Made by a program: the position numbers and the translations under genes. Source: JABFRZ01 sp964631945 (GTDB taxonomy: Bacteria > Planctomycetota > UBA1135 > GCA-002686595). From it: DNA of 64,000 nucleotides. Shown piece after piece: positions 1 through 10,048 of the stretch. The DNA is taken from NCBI GenBank assembly GCA_964631945.1, contig CAZWAY010000032.1, positions 1 to 64,000 on the forward strand, read 5' to 3'. The notes under the pieces are model-generated. The model was given only the letters and a program-made list of their open reading frames with translations, had not been told where the DNA came from and did no database searches. Positions within the stretch are counted from its first letter, which is position 1; every line of letters starts with the position of its first letter.

Positions 1-2270
1 GCGAGCGCCCGATCGGGATCCTGCTGCAGAAGAACGAGGAGAAGCAGGTCCCCGACGCGGAGGACCTCTACACGGTCGGCACCGTGGCCGCGATCGTGCG
101 CTACATCACGGCGCCCGACGGCTCGCACCACGTGATCGCCCAGGGCGAGTCGCGCTTCCGCGTGCTCGAGTTCCTGCAGTCCGAGCCCTACCTGATGGCG
201 CGCGTCGAGCGCATCGAGGAGCAGGAGCTGGAGAGCGACCCGGCGATCGAGGCGCGCTTCCTCAACCTGAAGGCCCAGGCCCACCAGGCCCTGGCGCTCC
301 TGCCGCAGAAGCCCGAGGACCTCGACCAGGCGATCGAGAACGCCACCTCGCCCTCGGGCCTGACGGACCTGGTCGCGACCTTCATGGACATCCCCGTGAA
401 GGAGAAGCAGGAGATCCTCGAGACCATCGCGCTCGTGCCGCGCATGGACAAGGTCGCCGAGAAGCTCGCGCACCTGGTCGAGGTCCTGTCGCTGTCCCAG
501 GAGATCCGCCAGAAGACCCAGGGCAAGATGGAGAAGGCGCAGCGCGAGTACTACCTGCGCGAGCAGCTGCGCCAGATCGAGAAGGAGCTGGGCGAGGGCC
601 AGTCGGTCGAGCTGGCCGACCTGGCCCGGGCGATCGACAAGTCCAAGATGCCGCCCGAGGTCAAGAAGGAGGCGCGCCGCGAGCTCTCGCGCCTGCAGCG
701 CATGCCCGAGGGCGCGGCCGAGTACGGCATGCTGCGCGGCTACCTCGAGGCGCTGGTCGAGCTGCCCTGGAACAAGAACAGCAAGGACAAGATCGACATC
801 CGCCAGGCGCGCGCGATCCTGGACGAGGACCACTACGGGCTCGAGAAGATCAAGAAGCGCATCGTCGAGTTCCTGGCCGTGCGCAAGCTCGCGCCCGCGG
901 GCAAGTCGCCGATCCTGTGTTTCGTCGGGCCGCCGGGGGTGGGCAAGACCTCGCTCGGGCGCTCGATCGCGCGCGCCATGGGCCGCAAGTTCGTGCGCAT
1001 GTCGCTGGGCGGCGTGCACGACGAGTCCGAGATCCGCGGACACCGCCGCACCTACGTGGGCGCGATGCCGGGCAGCGTCATGCAGCACCTGCGCAAGTGC
1101 GGCGTGGCCAACCCGGTGTTCATGTTCGACGAGATGGACAAGCTCGGGCGCTCGCTGCACGGCGATCCGTCCTCGGCCCTGCTCGAGGTGCTCGATCCCG
1201 AACAGAACAAGGCCTTCGTCGACCACTACCTGAACGTGCCCTTCGACCTGTCGCGGGTGCTGTTCATCGCCACCGCCAACGTGCTCGATGCGATCCCCGG
1301 GCCGCTGCGCGACCGCTGCGAGGTGATCGAGCTGGCCGGCTACACCCAGGAGGAGAAGCTCGAGATCGCCAGGCGCTACCTGGTGGCGCGCCAGCGCGAG
1401 GCCAACGGCCTGGACGAGAAGCGCTTCACGATCACGGACGCCGCGATCGTCGAGATCATCCGCTCCTACACGCGCGAGGCCGGCTGCCGCAACCTGGAGC
1501 GCGAGCTCGGCTCGGTCGCGCGCCACGCCGCCACGCGCATCGCCTCCGCGGAGGCCAAGAGCGTGGCCGTCGACGCGCCCGACCTGCGCGCGATCCTCGG
1601 GCCGGTGCGCTTCGAGAACGAGCTCGCGCTGCGCACGGCCCAGCCGGGCGTGGCCACCGGCCTGGCCTGGACCCCCACCGGCGGCGAGATCCTGTTCATC
1701 GAGGCCACCAAGATGCCCGGGCGCGGCGAGCTGATCCTGACCGGCCAGCTGGGCGACGTGATGAAGGAGAGCGCGCGCGCCGCGATCAGCCTGGTCAAGA
1801 CCCACGCCGTGGCGCTCGGCATCGACCCGCTCGTGTTCGAGAAGTCCGACATCCACATCCACGTGCCGGCCGGCGCGATCCCGAAGGACGGGCCGAGCGC
1901 GGGCGTGGCCCTGACCACCGCGCTGGTGTCCTTGCTCACCGGGCGGACGATCAAGAGCGACCTCGCCATGACCGGCGAGATCAGCCTGCGCGGCCTGGTC
2001 TTGCCGGTGGGCGGGATCAAGGAGAAGGTCCTGGCCGCGCGCCGCGCCGGCATCAAGACCGTGTGCCTGCCGGCGCGCAACGAGAAGGACTTCGAGGACA
2101 TCCCCGAGGACACGCGCAAGGCCATGCGCTTCCTGTGGCTGTCCGACATCGACCAGGTCCTGCACGAAGCGCTCGGGATCCGCGAGCTGAAGCGCACCGC
2201 GCCGCCCGAGAGCGCCAGCGGTTCGGGCCGCATCTCGGCCTCGGCCGGGGCCACGCCGGCGGGCGGGTAG
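1..2270 (+). CDS. lon: ATP-dependent Lon protease (LonA), 5' end outside window
   Basis: Cytoplasmic AAA+ serine protease that degrades misfolded and regulatory proteins. The reading frame is open from base 3 to the left edge, and the residues before the first internal GTG (base 84) already look like the Lon N-terminal substrate-binding domain (GILLQKNEEKQV...DLYTVGTVA). The gene therefore starts outside the window; about 755 residues are visible. Domains in order: LAN domain, coiled-coil linker, AAA+ module with Walker A GPPGVGKT (about base 928) and Walker B-like VFMFDEMDK, then the protease domain with catalytic Ser in PKDGPSAG (codon at 1896) and Lys in GGIKEKV (about 2014-2034). Both dyad residues are present, so it should be active. 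The C-terminal tail is Ala/Ser/Gly-rich. The next gene follows after 59 bp and has its own TTGACT-like element. Confidence 0.97.
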   Translation, partial: ERPIGILLQKNEEKQVPDAEDLYTVGTVAAIVRYITAPDGSHHVIAQGESRFRVLEFLQSEPYLMARVERIEEQELESDPAIEARFLNLKAQAHQALALLPQKPEDLDQAIENATSPSGLTDLVATFMDIPVKEKQEILETIALVPRMDKVAEKLAHLVEVLSLSQEIRQKTQGKMEKAQREYYLREQLRQIEKELGEGQSVELADLARAIDKSKMPPEVKKEARRELSRLQRMPEGAAEYGMLRGYLEALVELPWNKNSKDKIDIRQARAILDEDHYGLEKIKKRIVEFLAVRKLAPAGKSPILCFVGPPGVGKTSLGRSIARAMGRKFVRMSLGGVHDESEIRGHRRTYVGAMPGSVMQHLRKCGVANPVFMFDEMDKLGRSLHGDPSSALLEVLDPEQNKAFVDHYLNVPFDLSRVLFIATANVLDAIPGPLRDRCEVIELAGYTQEEKLEIARRYLVARQREANGLDEKRFTITDAAIVEIIRSYTREAGCRNLERELGSVARHAATRIASAEAKSVAVDAPDLRAILGPVRFENELALRTAQPGVATGLAWTPTGGEILFIEATKMPGRGELILTGQLGDVMKESARAAISLVKTHAVALGIDPLVFEKSDIHIHVPAGAIPKDGPSAGVALTTALVSLLTGRTIKSDLAMTGEISLRGLVLPVGGIKEKVLAARRAGIKTVCLPARNEKDFEDIPEDTRKAMRFLWLSDIDQVLHEALGIRELKRTAPPESASGSGRISASAGATPAGG

Positions 2271-2329
2271 GCCGGCGGGCGGGTCGACGGCGGGCTTGAC
2301 TCGCCTCGCCCGGCGCGCATCCTACGGAC

Positions 2330-3085
2330 GTGGTCGTTCCACCCCGCTCGCCGGCACGGCTGCGCTCAGGCGCGCGCTCGGGTTCGCGCCGGGTCCAGGC
2401 TCGGGCGCGGCCCGTCGAGCCGGACTGGAGCGCGCTCGAACCGCGCTCGGGCTACGCACGCCTCGGGCGCCCGCTGTTGCGGCTGGTGCTGTTCGCCCTG
2501 GTCCTGCCCGGCGTGCTGGCGCTGGGGCTGCCGATCGCGCTCTGGAACGCCCTGGAGTTCGGACCGCGGCGCATCTTCTTCCGCCAGCAGCGCGTCGGCC
2601 GCCACGGACGCCCCTTCCGGATCGTCAAGTTCCGCACGATGCACGGCGATGACGGCGAGTGCGATGCGCTGCGCGCGGACGAGGACGGGACGCGCGTGAC
2701 GCGCGTCGGACGGCAGCTGCGCTGCACGCACCTGGACGAGCTGCCGCAGCTGTGGAACATCCTGTGGGGCGAGATGGATTTCATCGGCCCGCGCCCGGAG
2801 ATGACGGCCATCGACGCCTGGGCGCGCGCGCACATCCCGCGCTTCGCCGAGCGCTACGCCGTGCGCCCCGGCATCACCGGCCTGGCCCAGGTCACGCAGG
2901 GCTACGCCCCGTGCGAACTCGGGGCCTACCGGCGCAAGCTGCAGCTCGACCGGATGTCGCTGGCTTGCGGCTCGTTCGCGCTCGACCTCGAGATCCTGGC
3001 GCGCACCCTGCTGTGGGTCGCGCGCGCGCGCGGCTGGCACGCACGCGGCGGCCCCGCGGCCGCGGCGCGGACGCATGAGGCCTAG
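2330..3085 (+). CDS. Sugar-phosphate transferase (bacterial sugar transferase family, WcaJ/EpsL type)
   Basis: Membrane enzyme of the polyprenyl glycosyl-1-phosphate transferase family. It moves a sugar-phosphate onto a lipid carrier to start polysaccharide or O-antigen synthesis. The 251-residue protein has one hydrophobic helix at about 45-68, then the family motifs: FRTM after a basic stretch, DELPQLWNIL, GEMDFIGPRPE and RPGITGLAQV. It is the short form without an N-terminal multi-TM domain. The GTG start at 2330 gives an unusual Arg/Pro-rich N-terminal segment, so the true start could be further in. TTGACT (2296-2301) is the only clear promoter element and would place transcription very near the GTG. 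The stop lies inside the start of the deacetylase gene that follows. Confidence 0.85.
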   Translation: MVVPPRSPARLRSGARSGSRRVQARARPVEPDWSALEPRSGYARLGRPLLRLVLFALVLPGVLALGLPIALWNALEFGPRRIFFRQQRVGRHGRPFRIVKFRTMHGDDGECDALRADEDGTRVTRVGRQLRCTHLDELPQLWNILWGEMDFIGPRPEMTAIDAWARAHIPRFAERYAVRPGITGLAQVTQGYAPCELGAYRRKLQLDRMSLACGSFALDLEILARTLLWVARARGWHARGGPAAAARTHEA

Positions 3086-3086
3086 C

Positions 3087-4046
3087 ATGGGCCGCGTGCC
3101 CACGACCGGTTTCCTGGCCCACTCGAGCTGCCTCGCGCACGACCCCGGGCGCGGCCACCCCGAGCGCGCCGAGCGCTTGCGCGCCATCCTGGAGCGCGTC
3201 GAGGGCGCGGGCCTCTCCGGCGAGCTGGCGCGCCGCGAGCCACGGCGGGCCAGCCTGGCCGAGCTCGAGCGCGTGCACTCCCAGGCGCACATCGCGCGCG
3301 TGGAGGCCGCCTGCGCACGTGCGCCGGCCGGCCTGGACGGCGACACGGCCGTCTCCCGCGGCTCCCTGGACGCGGCCCTGTACGCGGCCGGCGGCGTGCT
3401 GGAGGCCTGCGAGCGCGTGCTGGCGGGCGAGTGGCGGAACGCCTTCTGCGCGGTGCGGCCGCCCGGGCACCACGCCGAGCGCGAGCAGGCCATGGGCTTC
3501 TGCCTCTTCAACAACGTGGCCGTGGCCGCGGCCGCGCTGCGCGCGCAGCACGGCCTGGCGCGCGTGGCCATCGTGGACTGGGACGTACACCACGGCAACG
3601 GCACGCAGCACCTGTTCGAGCGCGACGGCAGCGTGTTCTACGCCAGCCTGCACCAGTGGCCGCTGTACCCGGGCACGGGCGCACGCGAGGAGCGCGGCCT
3701 CGGGGCGGGCGCGGGCACCACGCGCAACGCGCCGCAGCCGGCGGGCGCGGGCGACGCCGAATGGATCGACGCCCTGGAGGAGGAGCTGCTGCCGGATCTC
3801 GAGGCCTTCGCGCCCGAGTTCGTGCTGGTCTCGGCCGGCTTCGATGCGCACCGCCTGGATCCGCTGGCGGGCACGAACCTGAGCGAGCGCGCCTACGCCG
3901 AGATGAGCGCGCGCCTGCTCGAGCTGGCCGCGCGCTCGGCCGGGGGCCGGCTCGTCTCGGTGCTGGAGGGCGGCTATCACCTGACGGCCCTGGCGAGCTG
4001 CGTCGAGACGCACCTCGCCGCGCTGGTGGAGCACGCGCGCCGATGA
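3087..4046 (+). CDS. Histone deacetylase family protein (acetoin utilisation/HDAC-like amidohydrolase)
   Basis: Zinc-dependent amidohydrolase of the HDAC/AcuC/acetylpolyamine deacetylase superfamily. Signature blocks are HPERAERL near the N-terminus, RPPGHHAE (His-His catalytic pair), DWDVHHGNGTQ (Asp/His zinc ligands) and SAGFDAHRLDPL (second Asp ligand). Length (319 aa) is normal for bacterial members, and all zinc and charge-relay residues are present. ATG 3087 is chosen because it lies just after the upstream stop; an in-frame ATG at 3075 would overlap the sugar transferase by 11 bp. The 3' end overlaps the radical SAM gene by 4 bp, so the two are translationally coupled. The substrate cannot be read from sequence: protein N-acetyl-lysine, polyamine or acetoin-derived groups are all possible. 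Confidence 0.9.
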   Translation: MGRVPTTGFLAHSSCLAHDPGRGHPERAERLRAILERVEGAGLSGELARREPRRASLAELERVHSQAHIARVEAACARAPAGLDGDTAVSRGSLDAALYAAGGVLEACERVLAGEWRNAFCAVRPPGHHAEREQAMGFCLFNNVAVAAAALRAQHGLARVAIVDWDVHHGNGTQHLFERDGSVFYASLHQWPLYPGTGAREERGLGAGAGTTRNAPQPAGAGDAEWIDALEEELLPDLEAFAPEFVLVSAGFDAHRLDPLAGTNLSERAYAEMSARLLELAARSAGGRLVSVLEGGYHLTALASCVETHLAALVEHARR

Positions 4047-4903
4047 CGCTCGGCGAAGGAGCGCTCGGACCGCAGGACCACGACCGCGCCGCGGCCGGCC
4101 TCCGCTACGTCTATCCGGTCGTCTCGCGCCGCGCCCAGGGCGTCTCGGTGGGCGTCAACCTGAACCCGAACGACGCCTGCAACTGGCGCTGCGTCTACTG
4201 CCAGGTGCCGGGCCTGGTGCGCGGGAACGCGCCGGAGATCGAGCTCGCGCTGCTCGCGCGCGAGCTGCGCGGACTCCTGTCCGAGATCGTGCAGGGCGAC
4301 TGGCTCGCGCGCCACGCGCCGGAGGGCGCGCGCCGGCTCGCGGACGTGGCCTTCTCGGGCAACGGCGAGCCCACCAGCTCGCGCCAGTTCCGCTCGGCGC
4401 TCGAGCTCGCGCGCGGCGTCCTGGACGAGCTCGGGCTGCTCGGACGCGTGAAGCTGGTGGTCATCAGCAACGGCTCGCTGGTCCACAAGCCGGAGGTCCA
4501 GGCCGGGCTGCGCGTGCTCGCCAGCGCCCACGGCGAGCTGTGGTTCAAGCTCGACAGCGCCACCGACGAGGGCATGCGCGCGATCAACGACGCCGCGCCG
4601 GGGCTCGCGCGCGTGCGCACGAACCTGCGCCTGGCCTGCGAGCTGGCCCCGACCTGGATCCAGACCTGCGTCTTCGCGCGCAACGGCGCGCCGCCGGCCG
4701 AGCTCGAGCTGGCCGCCTACGTGGACTTCCTGCGCACGCACCTGCGCGAGTGCGCGCCGCCGCGCGGCGTGCTCCTGTACGGTCTGGCGCGGCCCTCGCA
4801 CCAGCCCGAGGCGCCGGAGCTCGCGCGCCTGCCGGCCGCCTGGCTGGAGGCGCACGCCGAGCGCCTGCGCGCGCTGGGCCTCGAGGTGCGCACCTTCCCC
4901 TGA
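4043..4903 (+). CDS. Radical SAM protein (COG0731-like)
   Basis: A 286-residue radical S-adenosylmethionine enzyme. The [4Fe-4S]/SAM motif CNWRCVYC (C-x3-C-x2-C) lies at about residues 44-51, followed by the glycine-rich SAM-contact block FSGNGEPT and a VISNGSL strand. The family is related to wyosine-type and cofactor-assembly radical SAM proteins, but the substrate is not identifiable. The start ATG overlaps the deacetylase stop (ATGA), which also rules out the much longer upstream-extended reading. The stop codon is the last sequenced triplet before the N gap, so downstream neighbours are unknown. Confidence 0.85.
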   Translation: MTLGEGALGPQDHDRAAAGLRYVYPVVSRRAQGVSVGVNLNPNDACNWRCVYCQVPGLVRGNAPEIELALLARELRGLLSEIVQGDWLARHAPEGARRLADVAFSGNGEPTSSRQFRSALELARGVLDELGLLGRVKLVVISNGSLVHKPEVQAGLRVLASAHGELWFKLDSATDEGMRAINDAAPGLARVRTNLRLACELAPTWIQTCVFARNGAPPAELELAAYVDFLRTHLRECAPPRGVLLYGLARPSHQPEAPELARLPAAWLEAHAERLRALGLEVRTFP

Positions 4904-5003
4904 NNNNNNNNNNNNNNNNNNNNNNNNNNNNNNNNNNNNNNNNNNNNNNNNNNNNNNNNNNNNNNNNNNNNNNNNNNNNNNNNNNNNNNNNNNNNNNNNN
5001 NNN
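4904..5003. other. Assembly gap (100 N)
   Basis: Exactly 100 ambiguous bases, the usual placeholder for a scaffold gap of unknown size. It begins directly after the radical SAM stop codon. The true distance and any gene between this protein and the DCC protein are unknown, and synteny across the gap rests on scaffolding. Confidence 0.98.
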
Positions 5004-5023
5004 GGGGCACCCCGACCTTGGGC

Positions 5024-5029
5024 TATAGT
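5024..5029 (+). promoter_or_regulatory. Predicted -10 element TATAGT
   Basis: TATAGT ends 9 nt before ATG 5039 and no purine-rich ribosome site intervenes, consistent with a leaderless or near-leaderless transcript. The -35 region would fall partly in the N gap. Confidence 0.45.
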
Positions 5030-5038
5030 CGGCACGGC

Positions 5039-5452
5039 ATGCCCGGCACCAGCGAGCGCATCTTCTTCGACGGCGATTGCGGCCTGTGCCATCGCTGGGT
5101 GCGCTTCGCGCTCGCGCGCGATCGCGGGCGCGAGCTCTTCCGCTTCGCGCCGCTGGCGGGGCCGACCTTCGCGGCCGAGGTCCCGGCCGCGGACCGTCGC
5201 GGGCTGCCCGACAGCCTGGTGGTGCGCACCGCGGAAGGCCGTCTGCTGGTGCGCTCGAGCGCCGCGCTGCACGTGCTCCGGCGCATCGGCGGACCGTGGC
5301 GCGTGCTGGCCGCCGGGCTCGGGCTCGTGCCGCGCGGCCTGCGCGACCGGGGCTACGACCAGATCGCGCGCCTGCGCAGGCGCCTCTTCGCCAAGCCCGC
5401 CAGCGCATGCCCGCGGGTGCCGAGGGAGCAGGCGGCGCGCCTCGATCCGTGA
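5039..5452 (+). CDS. DCC family thiol-disulfide oxidoreductase-like protein (DUF393)
   Basis: A 137-residue protein of the DUF393/YuxK family, named for its N-terminal Asp-Cys-Cys signature. Here it reads FFDGDCGLCHRWVRF at about residues 9-23, giving a thioredoxin-like CxxC motif (CGLC). The rest matches family length and composition, with an FRFAPL segment and a basic C-terminus. A redox role is assumed for the family but not proven. ATG 5039 is preferred over the upstream TTG 5018 because the family motif normally begins within ten or so residues of the start, and a TATAGT element lies just before it. Confidence 0.85.
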   Translation: MPGTSERIFFDGDCGLCHRWVRFALARDRGRELFRFAPLAGPTFAAEVPAADRRGLPDSLVVRTAEGRLLVRSSAALHVLRRIGGPWRVLAAGLGLVPRGLRDRGYDQIARLRRRLFAKPASACPRVPREQAARLDP

Positions 5453-5473
5453 GCGGCCCGGGACCGCGCGGAG

Positions 5474-5989
5474 TCAGCGCGCCCCCGGCGTCCAGCGCAG
5501 CCCCCAGGTGAGCTGCGGGACCAGCACGCGCGGATCGTTGCCGCTGGAGGCCAGCAACGTCAGCTCGGGACCGAAGGCGAGCCCCGGCGCGAAGAACGTG
5601 AAGCGGCCCACGCCGAAGTAGAGCCCGAGGTAGCCGCCGGCTTCCTCCACCAGGTTGGGCTCGCCCCGCGCCCGGAAGCCGGTCACGCCGAAGCGCGTGC
5701 TCCAGGCGCGGCGCTCGTCCCCGTCGAGCCGCAGGAGTCCGAGGTCGAGCTGCGTCCAGTTGCCCGCCTTGGGGAAGCCGTTGTCGGCGAAGTCCTTGTC
5801 GTCGAGGAACTGATCGGTGAAGCGCGCCTCGAGCTCCCAGGCGCTGCCGGCGCGCACGGGCGCCGAGAGCGAGGCCGCCAACCCGAGGTTGGGCAGCAGC
5901 GAGGGCGCGAATCCCACCGTCGGCGCGCTGGTCTCGCAGCCCAGCACGGCCGCCGCGAGGAGCGGGACCACCAGAACGGGCGTCCTCAT
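5474..5989 (-). CDS. Predicted lipoprotein, beta-rich, unknown function
   Basis: A 171-residue protein with a short hydrophobic signal and lipobox VLGC (Cys about residue 18), so probably lipid-anchored. The mature part alternates hydrophobic and polar residues with many Gly/Phe/Tyr and C-terminal LTWGLRW-type strands, resembling a small outer-membrane or transporter-like beta structure. No named family is recognised. It is convergent with the DCC gene (22 bp between stops). Confidence 0.65.
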   Translation of the reverse strand: MRTPVLVVPLLAAAVLGCETSAPTVGFAPSLLPNLGLAASLSAPVRAGSAWELEARFTDQFLDDKDFADNGFPKAGNWTQLDLGLLRLDGDERRAWSTRFGVTGFRARGEPNLVEEAGGYLGLYFGVGRFTFFAPGLAFGPELTLLASSGNDPRVLVPQLTWGLRWTPGAR

Positions 5990-6068
5990 TGGGAGACGAG
6001 GATTCTCCCGCGCGAGCCCGGCCGCAAGCCCGCAGTCCGGGCCCAGCGCGGAATCGGCGCGCCGCCTC

Positions 6069-6815
6069 TCACGCCGCCCGGGCGAAGCGCCGCGCCAGCT
6101 CGCGCGCCAGCTGGGCCGGCGTGCGTCCGCTGGTCGCGAGCGTCAGCTCGCAGCGTGCGTACAGCGCGGCCCGCTGCTCCAGGAGCGCGCGCAGTTCCTC
6201 GCGCGCGCGCGGACGCGCGTGCATCGGGCGGCGGTCGCCCTGCGCCAGCACGCGCGCGAAGTGCTCCTCGGGCTCGGCCCGCAGCCACACCGTGCGACAG
6301 GTCGCGCACAGGCGCGCGAAGGTGCGCTCGTGCGTGACCAGCGAACCGCCGGTGGCGAGCACCACCCGGCCGCCCTCGGAGAGGACACGCTCGAGGGCTT
6401 CGGCCTCGAAGCGCTGGAAGGCCTCGGGCCCGTGCAGGTCGAAGAGTTCCGCCAGCGGCAGGCCGGCCAGCTCCTCCACGCGCTGGTCGAGCTCGACGAA
6501 GGGCACCTCGAGCTCGCGCGCGAGCAGGCGTCCGACGCTCGACTTGCCCGCGCCGCGCAGCCCGAGCAGCGCGATGCGCTCCGCGCCCGGCCCGGCGCCG
6601 CGCTCGGCGAGCAGGGCCGCGCAACTGGTCTCGAGCGCTACCGCCAGGCGCTCGAGCACCAGCACGCTCGGGTTCGCGCGCCCGGCCTCGGCCTCGGTCA
6701 GGTAGCGTCGCGAGACCCCGGCCCGGCGCGCCAGGGCCGCCAGGGCCAGCCCGCGCTCCTCGCGCAGGGCCCTCAGACGTGCCCCGAGGCGGGCGAGAAG
6801 GGCTTGTTCGGTCAT
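6069..6815 (-). CDS. boxR: BoxR/BzdR-type transcriptional regulator (XRE HTH + shikimate kinase-like domain)
   Basis: Predicted repressor of the benzoyl-CoA (box) genes. The 248-residue protein has an N-terminal XRE helix-turn-helix (about residues 1-65, with LAALARRAGVSRRYLTEAEAG). It is fused to a C-terminal domain that resembles shikimate kinase: P-loop GLRGAGKSSVG at about 85-95, ELDQRVE, ATGGS and GDRRPM. In the BzdR/BoxR family this kinase-like domain senses benzoyl-CoA rather than phosphorylating shikimate. Divergent position next to boxC, with a 97-bp control region between them, supports the regulator reading over a stand-alone AroK. ATG 6815 is chosen because the HTH begins about ten residues later; longer upstream readings run through the promoter region. 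Confidence 0.88.
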   Translation of the reverse strand: MTEQALLARLGARLRALREERGLALAALARRAGVSRRYLTEAEAGRANPSVLVLERLAVALETSCAALLAERGAGPGAERIALLGLRGAGKSSVGRLLARELEVPFVELDQRVEELAGLPLAELFDLHGPEAFQRFEAEALERVLSEGGRVVLATGGSLVTHERTFARLCATCRTVWLRAEPEEHFARVLAQGDRRPMHARPRAREELRALLEQRAALYARCELTLATSGRTPAQLARELARRFARAA

Positions 6816-6840
6816 GGGTGTGCTCCCTATGATGCCCACA

Positions 6841-6870
6841 TCCCCATCGGGGAGAGAAGTATAATTCTCG
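6841..6870 (+). promoter_or_regulatory. boxC promoter with two nested inverted repeats (candidate BoxR operator)
   Basis: A consensus -10 TATAAT lies at 6860-6865, 47 nt before the boxC GTG. It sits inside a perfect inverted repeat GAGAA-N6-TTCTC (6854-6869). Directly upstream is a second palindrome, TCCCC-ATC-GGGGA (6841-6853). Bound protein at either repeat would block the -10. No convincing -35 hexamer is visible at 17 bp, which fits an activated or tightly regulated promoter. Assignment to BoxR is inference from position. Confidence 0.55.
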
Positions 6871-6912
6871 CCTCGACCATCCCCGAGCCCCGCTCCCCGA
6901 GCCCTCCGAACC

Positions 6913-8565
6913 GTGCCGCTGACCGCCGCCGCCCCGCGCACCTCGTTCCAGACCCACCCGTCGCGCTACCAGCACTGGAAGCTCGCCGTCCAGGGCGAGG
7001 TCGCGACCCTGACCATGGCCGTGCAGGCGAGCGCGGCCGAGCGCCCGGGCTACGAGCTCAAGCTGAACTCCTACGACCTGGCGGTAGACATCGAGCTGGC
7101 CGACGCCGTGCAGCGCCTGGTGTTCGAGCACCCCGCGGTGCGCTGCGTGGTCGTGACGGGCGCGCTGGAGCGCGTGTTCTGCGCCGGCGCGAACATCGGG
7201 ATGCTCGCCACGAGCACGCACGCCTTCAAGATCAACTTCTGCAAGTACACCAACGAGACGCGCCTCTACCTCGAGGACGCCAGCGCGAGCGGCGGCAAGC
7301 GCTTCCTCGCGGCGCTGAACGGCACGGCCTCGGGCGGCGGCTACGAGCTGGCGCTGGCCTGCGACCGGATCCTGCTGGTGGACGACCGCTCGAGCGCGGT
7401 CTCGTTCCCCGAGCTGCCGCTGCTCGGCGTGCTGCCCGGCACGGGCGGACTCACGCGCGTCTCGGACAAGCGCAAGGTGCGCAAGGACCGCGCCGACGTG
7501 TTCGCCAGCGTGGCCGAGGGCGTCAAGGGCAAGCGCGCGGTCGAGTGGAACCTGGTGGACGCGATCGCGCCGCTCTCGAAGTGGCAGGAGGAAGTCGCGC
7601 GCCACGCCCAGGAGCTGGCGGCCGAGGCCGAGGCGCGCTCCGGCAAGGGTGTGGAGCTCGCCCCCATCGCCTGCACGCGCGAGGACGACTCCTGGAAGTA
7701 CGCGCACGTCGAGCTCGTCTTCGAGCGCGAGGCGCGCACGGCACGCCTGACGCTGCGGCTGCCCGCCAGCGCCGGCGCGAAGGACGCGGCCGCTGCACGC
7801 GCGGCCGGCAGCGCCTGGTGGCCGTTCCAGCTGTTCCGCGAGCTCGACGACGCGCTCCTGAACCTGCGCTTCCACGAGCCCGAGACCGGGCTGGTGCTGG
7901 TGCGCGTCGAGGGCGACCCGGCCGTGGCGCTGGCGGCCGACACGGTGCTGGCCGCGGGCGGCGACTGGTTCGTGCGCGAGGTCGCGCACTACGTCAAGCG
8001 CGTGCTCAAGCGCCTCGAGAACACGGCCAAGAGCTTCTACGCCGTGGCCGACGGCGGCACGGCCTTCGCCGGCACGTTCCTCGAGCTCCTGCTGGCCTGC
8101 GACCGCTCGTACGTCCTCGAGGACGACGACACGAAGGTCGAGCTCGGAGTCAGCGGCGTGCACGCGGGCCTGTACCCGATGGCCAACGGCCTGACGCGCC
8201 TGCAGACGCGCTTCCTGGCCACGCCCGCGGCGGCCGAGGCCGTGCTGGCCCTGGCCGGGCAGCGGCTCGACGCCGCGCGCGCCGACGAGCTCGGGCTCGC
8301 GACCTTCGCACCCGACGCGCTCGACTGGGACGACGAGCTGCGCCTGGCCGCGGAGGAACGCGCCTCGTTCTCGCCCGATGCCCTGACCGGCATGGAGCAG
8401 AACGTGCGCCCGGCCGGGCCCGAGACGATGGAGACCAAGATCTTCGGACGCCTCTCGGCCTTCCAGAACTGGATCTTCCAGCGCCCCAACGCCGTGGGCG
8501 AGAAGGGCGCGCTGAAGTGCTACGGCACGCCGCTGCGCCCCGAGTTCGACTACCGCCGCACCTGA
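6913..8565 (+). CDS. boxC: 2,3-epoxybenzoyl-CoA dihydrolase (benzoyl-CoA-dihydrodiol lyase) BoxC
   Basis: Ring-opening enzyme of the aerobic benzoyl-CoA (box) pathway. It hydrolyses 2,3-epoxybenzoyl-CoA to 3,4-dehydroadipyl-CoA semialdehyde and formate. The 550-residue length matches known BoxC (about 550). Enoyl-CoA hydratase/isomerase-type segments are evident: CAGANIGML forming the CoA oxyanion region, then NGTASGGGYELALACDRI, with a second crotonase-like stretch around DGGTAFAGTFLELLLACDRS. The start is GTG 6913 and no Shine-Dalgarno is obvious. boxB follows after 32 bp. The acetyl-CoA-producing downstream genes and the BoxA reductase are not in the window. Confidence 0.93.
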   Translation: MPLTAAAPRTSFQTHPSRYQHWKLAVQGEVATLTMAVQASAAERPGYELKLNSYDLAVDIELADAVQRLVFEHPAVRCVVVTGALERVFCAGANIGMLATSTHAFKINFCKYTNETRLYLEDASASGGKRFLAALNGTASGGGYELALACDRILLVDDRSSAVSFPELPLLGVLPGTGGLTRVSDKRKVRKDRADVFASVAEGVKGKRAVEWNLVDAIAPLSKWQEEVARHAQELAAEAEARSGKGVELAPIACTREDDSWKYAHVELVFEREARTARLTLRLPASAGAKDAAAARAAGSAWWPFQLFRELDDALLNLRFHEPETGLVLVRVEGDPAVALAADTVLAAGGDWFVREVAHYVKRVLKRLENTAKSFYAVADGGTAFAGTFLELLLACDRSYVLEDDDTKVELGVSGVHAGLYPMANGLTRLQTRFLATPAAAEAVLALAGQRLDAARADELGLATFAPDALDWDDELRLAAEERASFSPDALTGMEQNVRPAGPETMETKIFGRLSAFQNWIFQRPNAVGEKGALKCYGTPLRPEFDYRRT

Positions 8566-8597
8566 TTCCTCCGCGAGGAGGAACGAAGAGACAACCC

Positions 8598-10013
<1,416 letters not shown>

Positions 10014-10048
10014 GCCCGGCCCCCGGCGGAGCGCGCGAGCTCCCACCG

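Noticed and set aside
2366..3604. Long minus-strand open frame over the sugar transferase and HDAC genes
   Set aside because: Arg/Ala-rich antisense shadow of conserved plus-strand genes; common in high-GC DNA.
4540..5272. Open frames running across the N gap
   Set aside because: They exist only because N-containing codons are not stops; no family match on either side.
6069..6815. Stand-alone shikimate kinase (aroK)
   Set aside because: An XRE HTH is fused at the N-terminus and the gene is divergent from boxC, which is the BoxR/BzdR arrangement.
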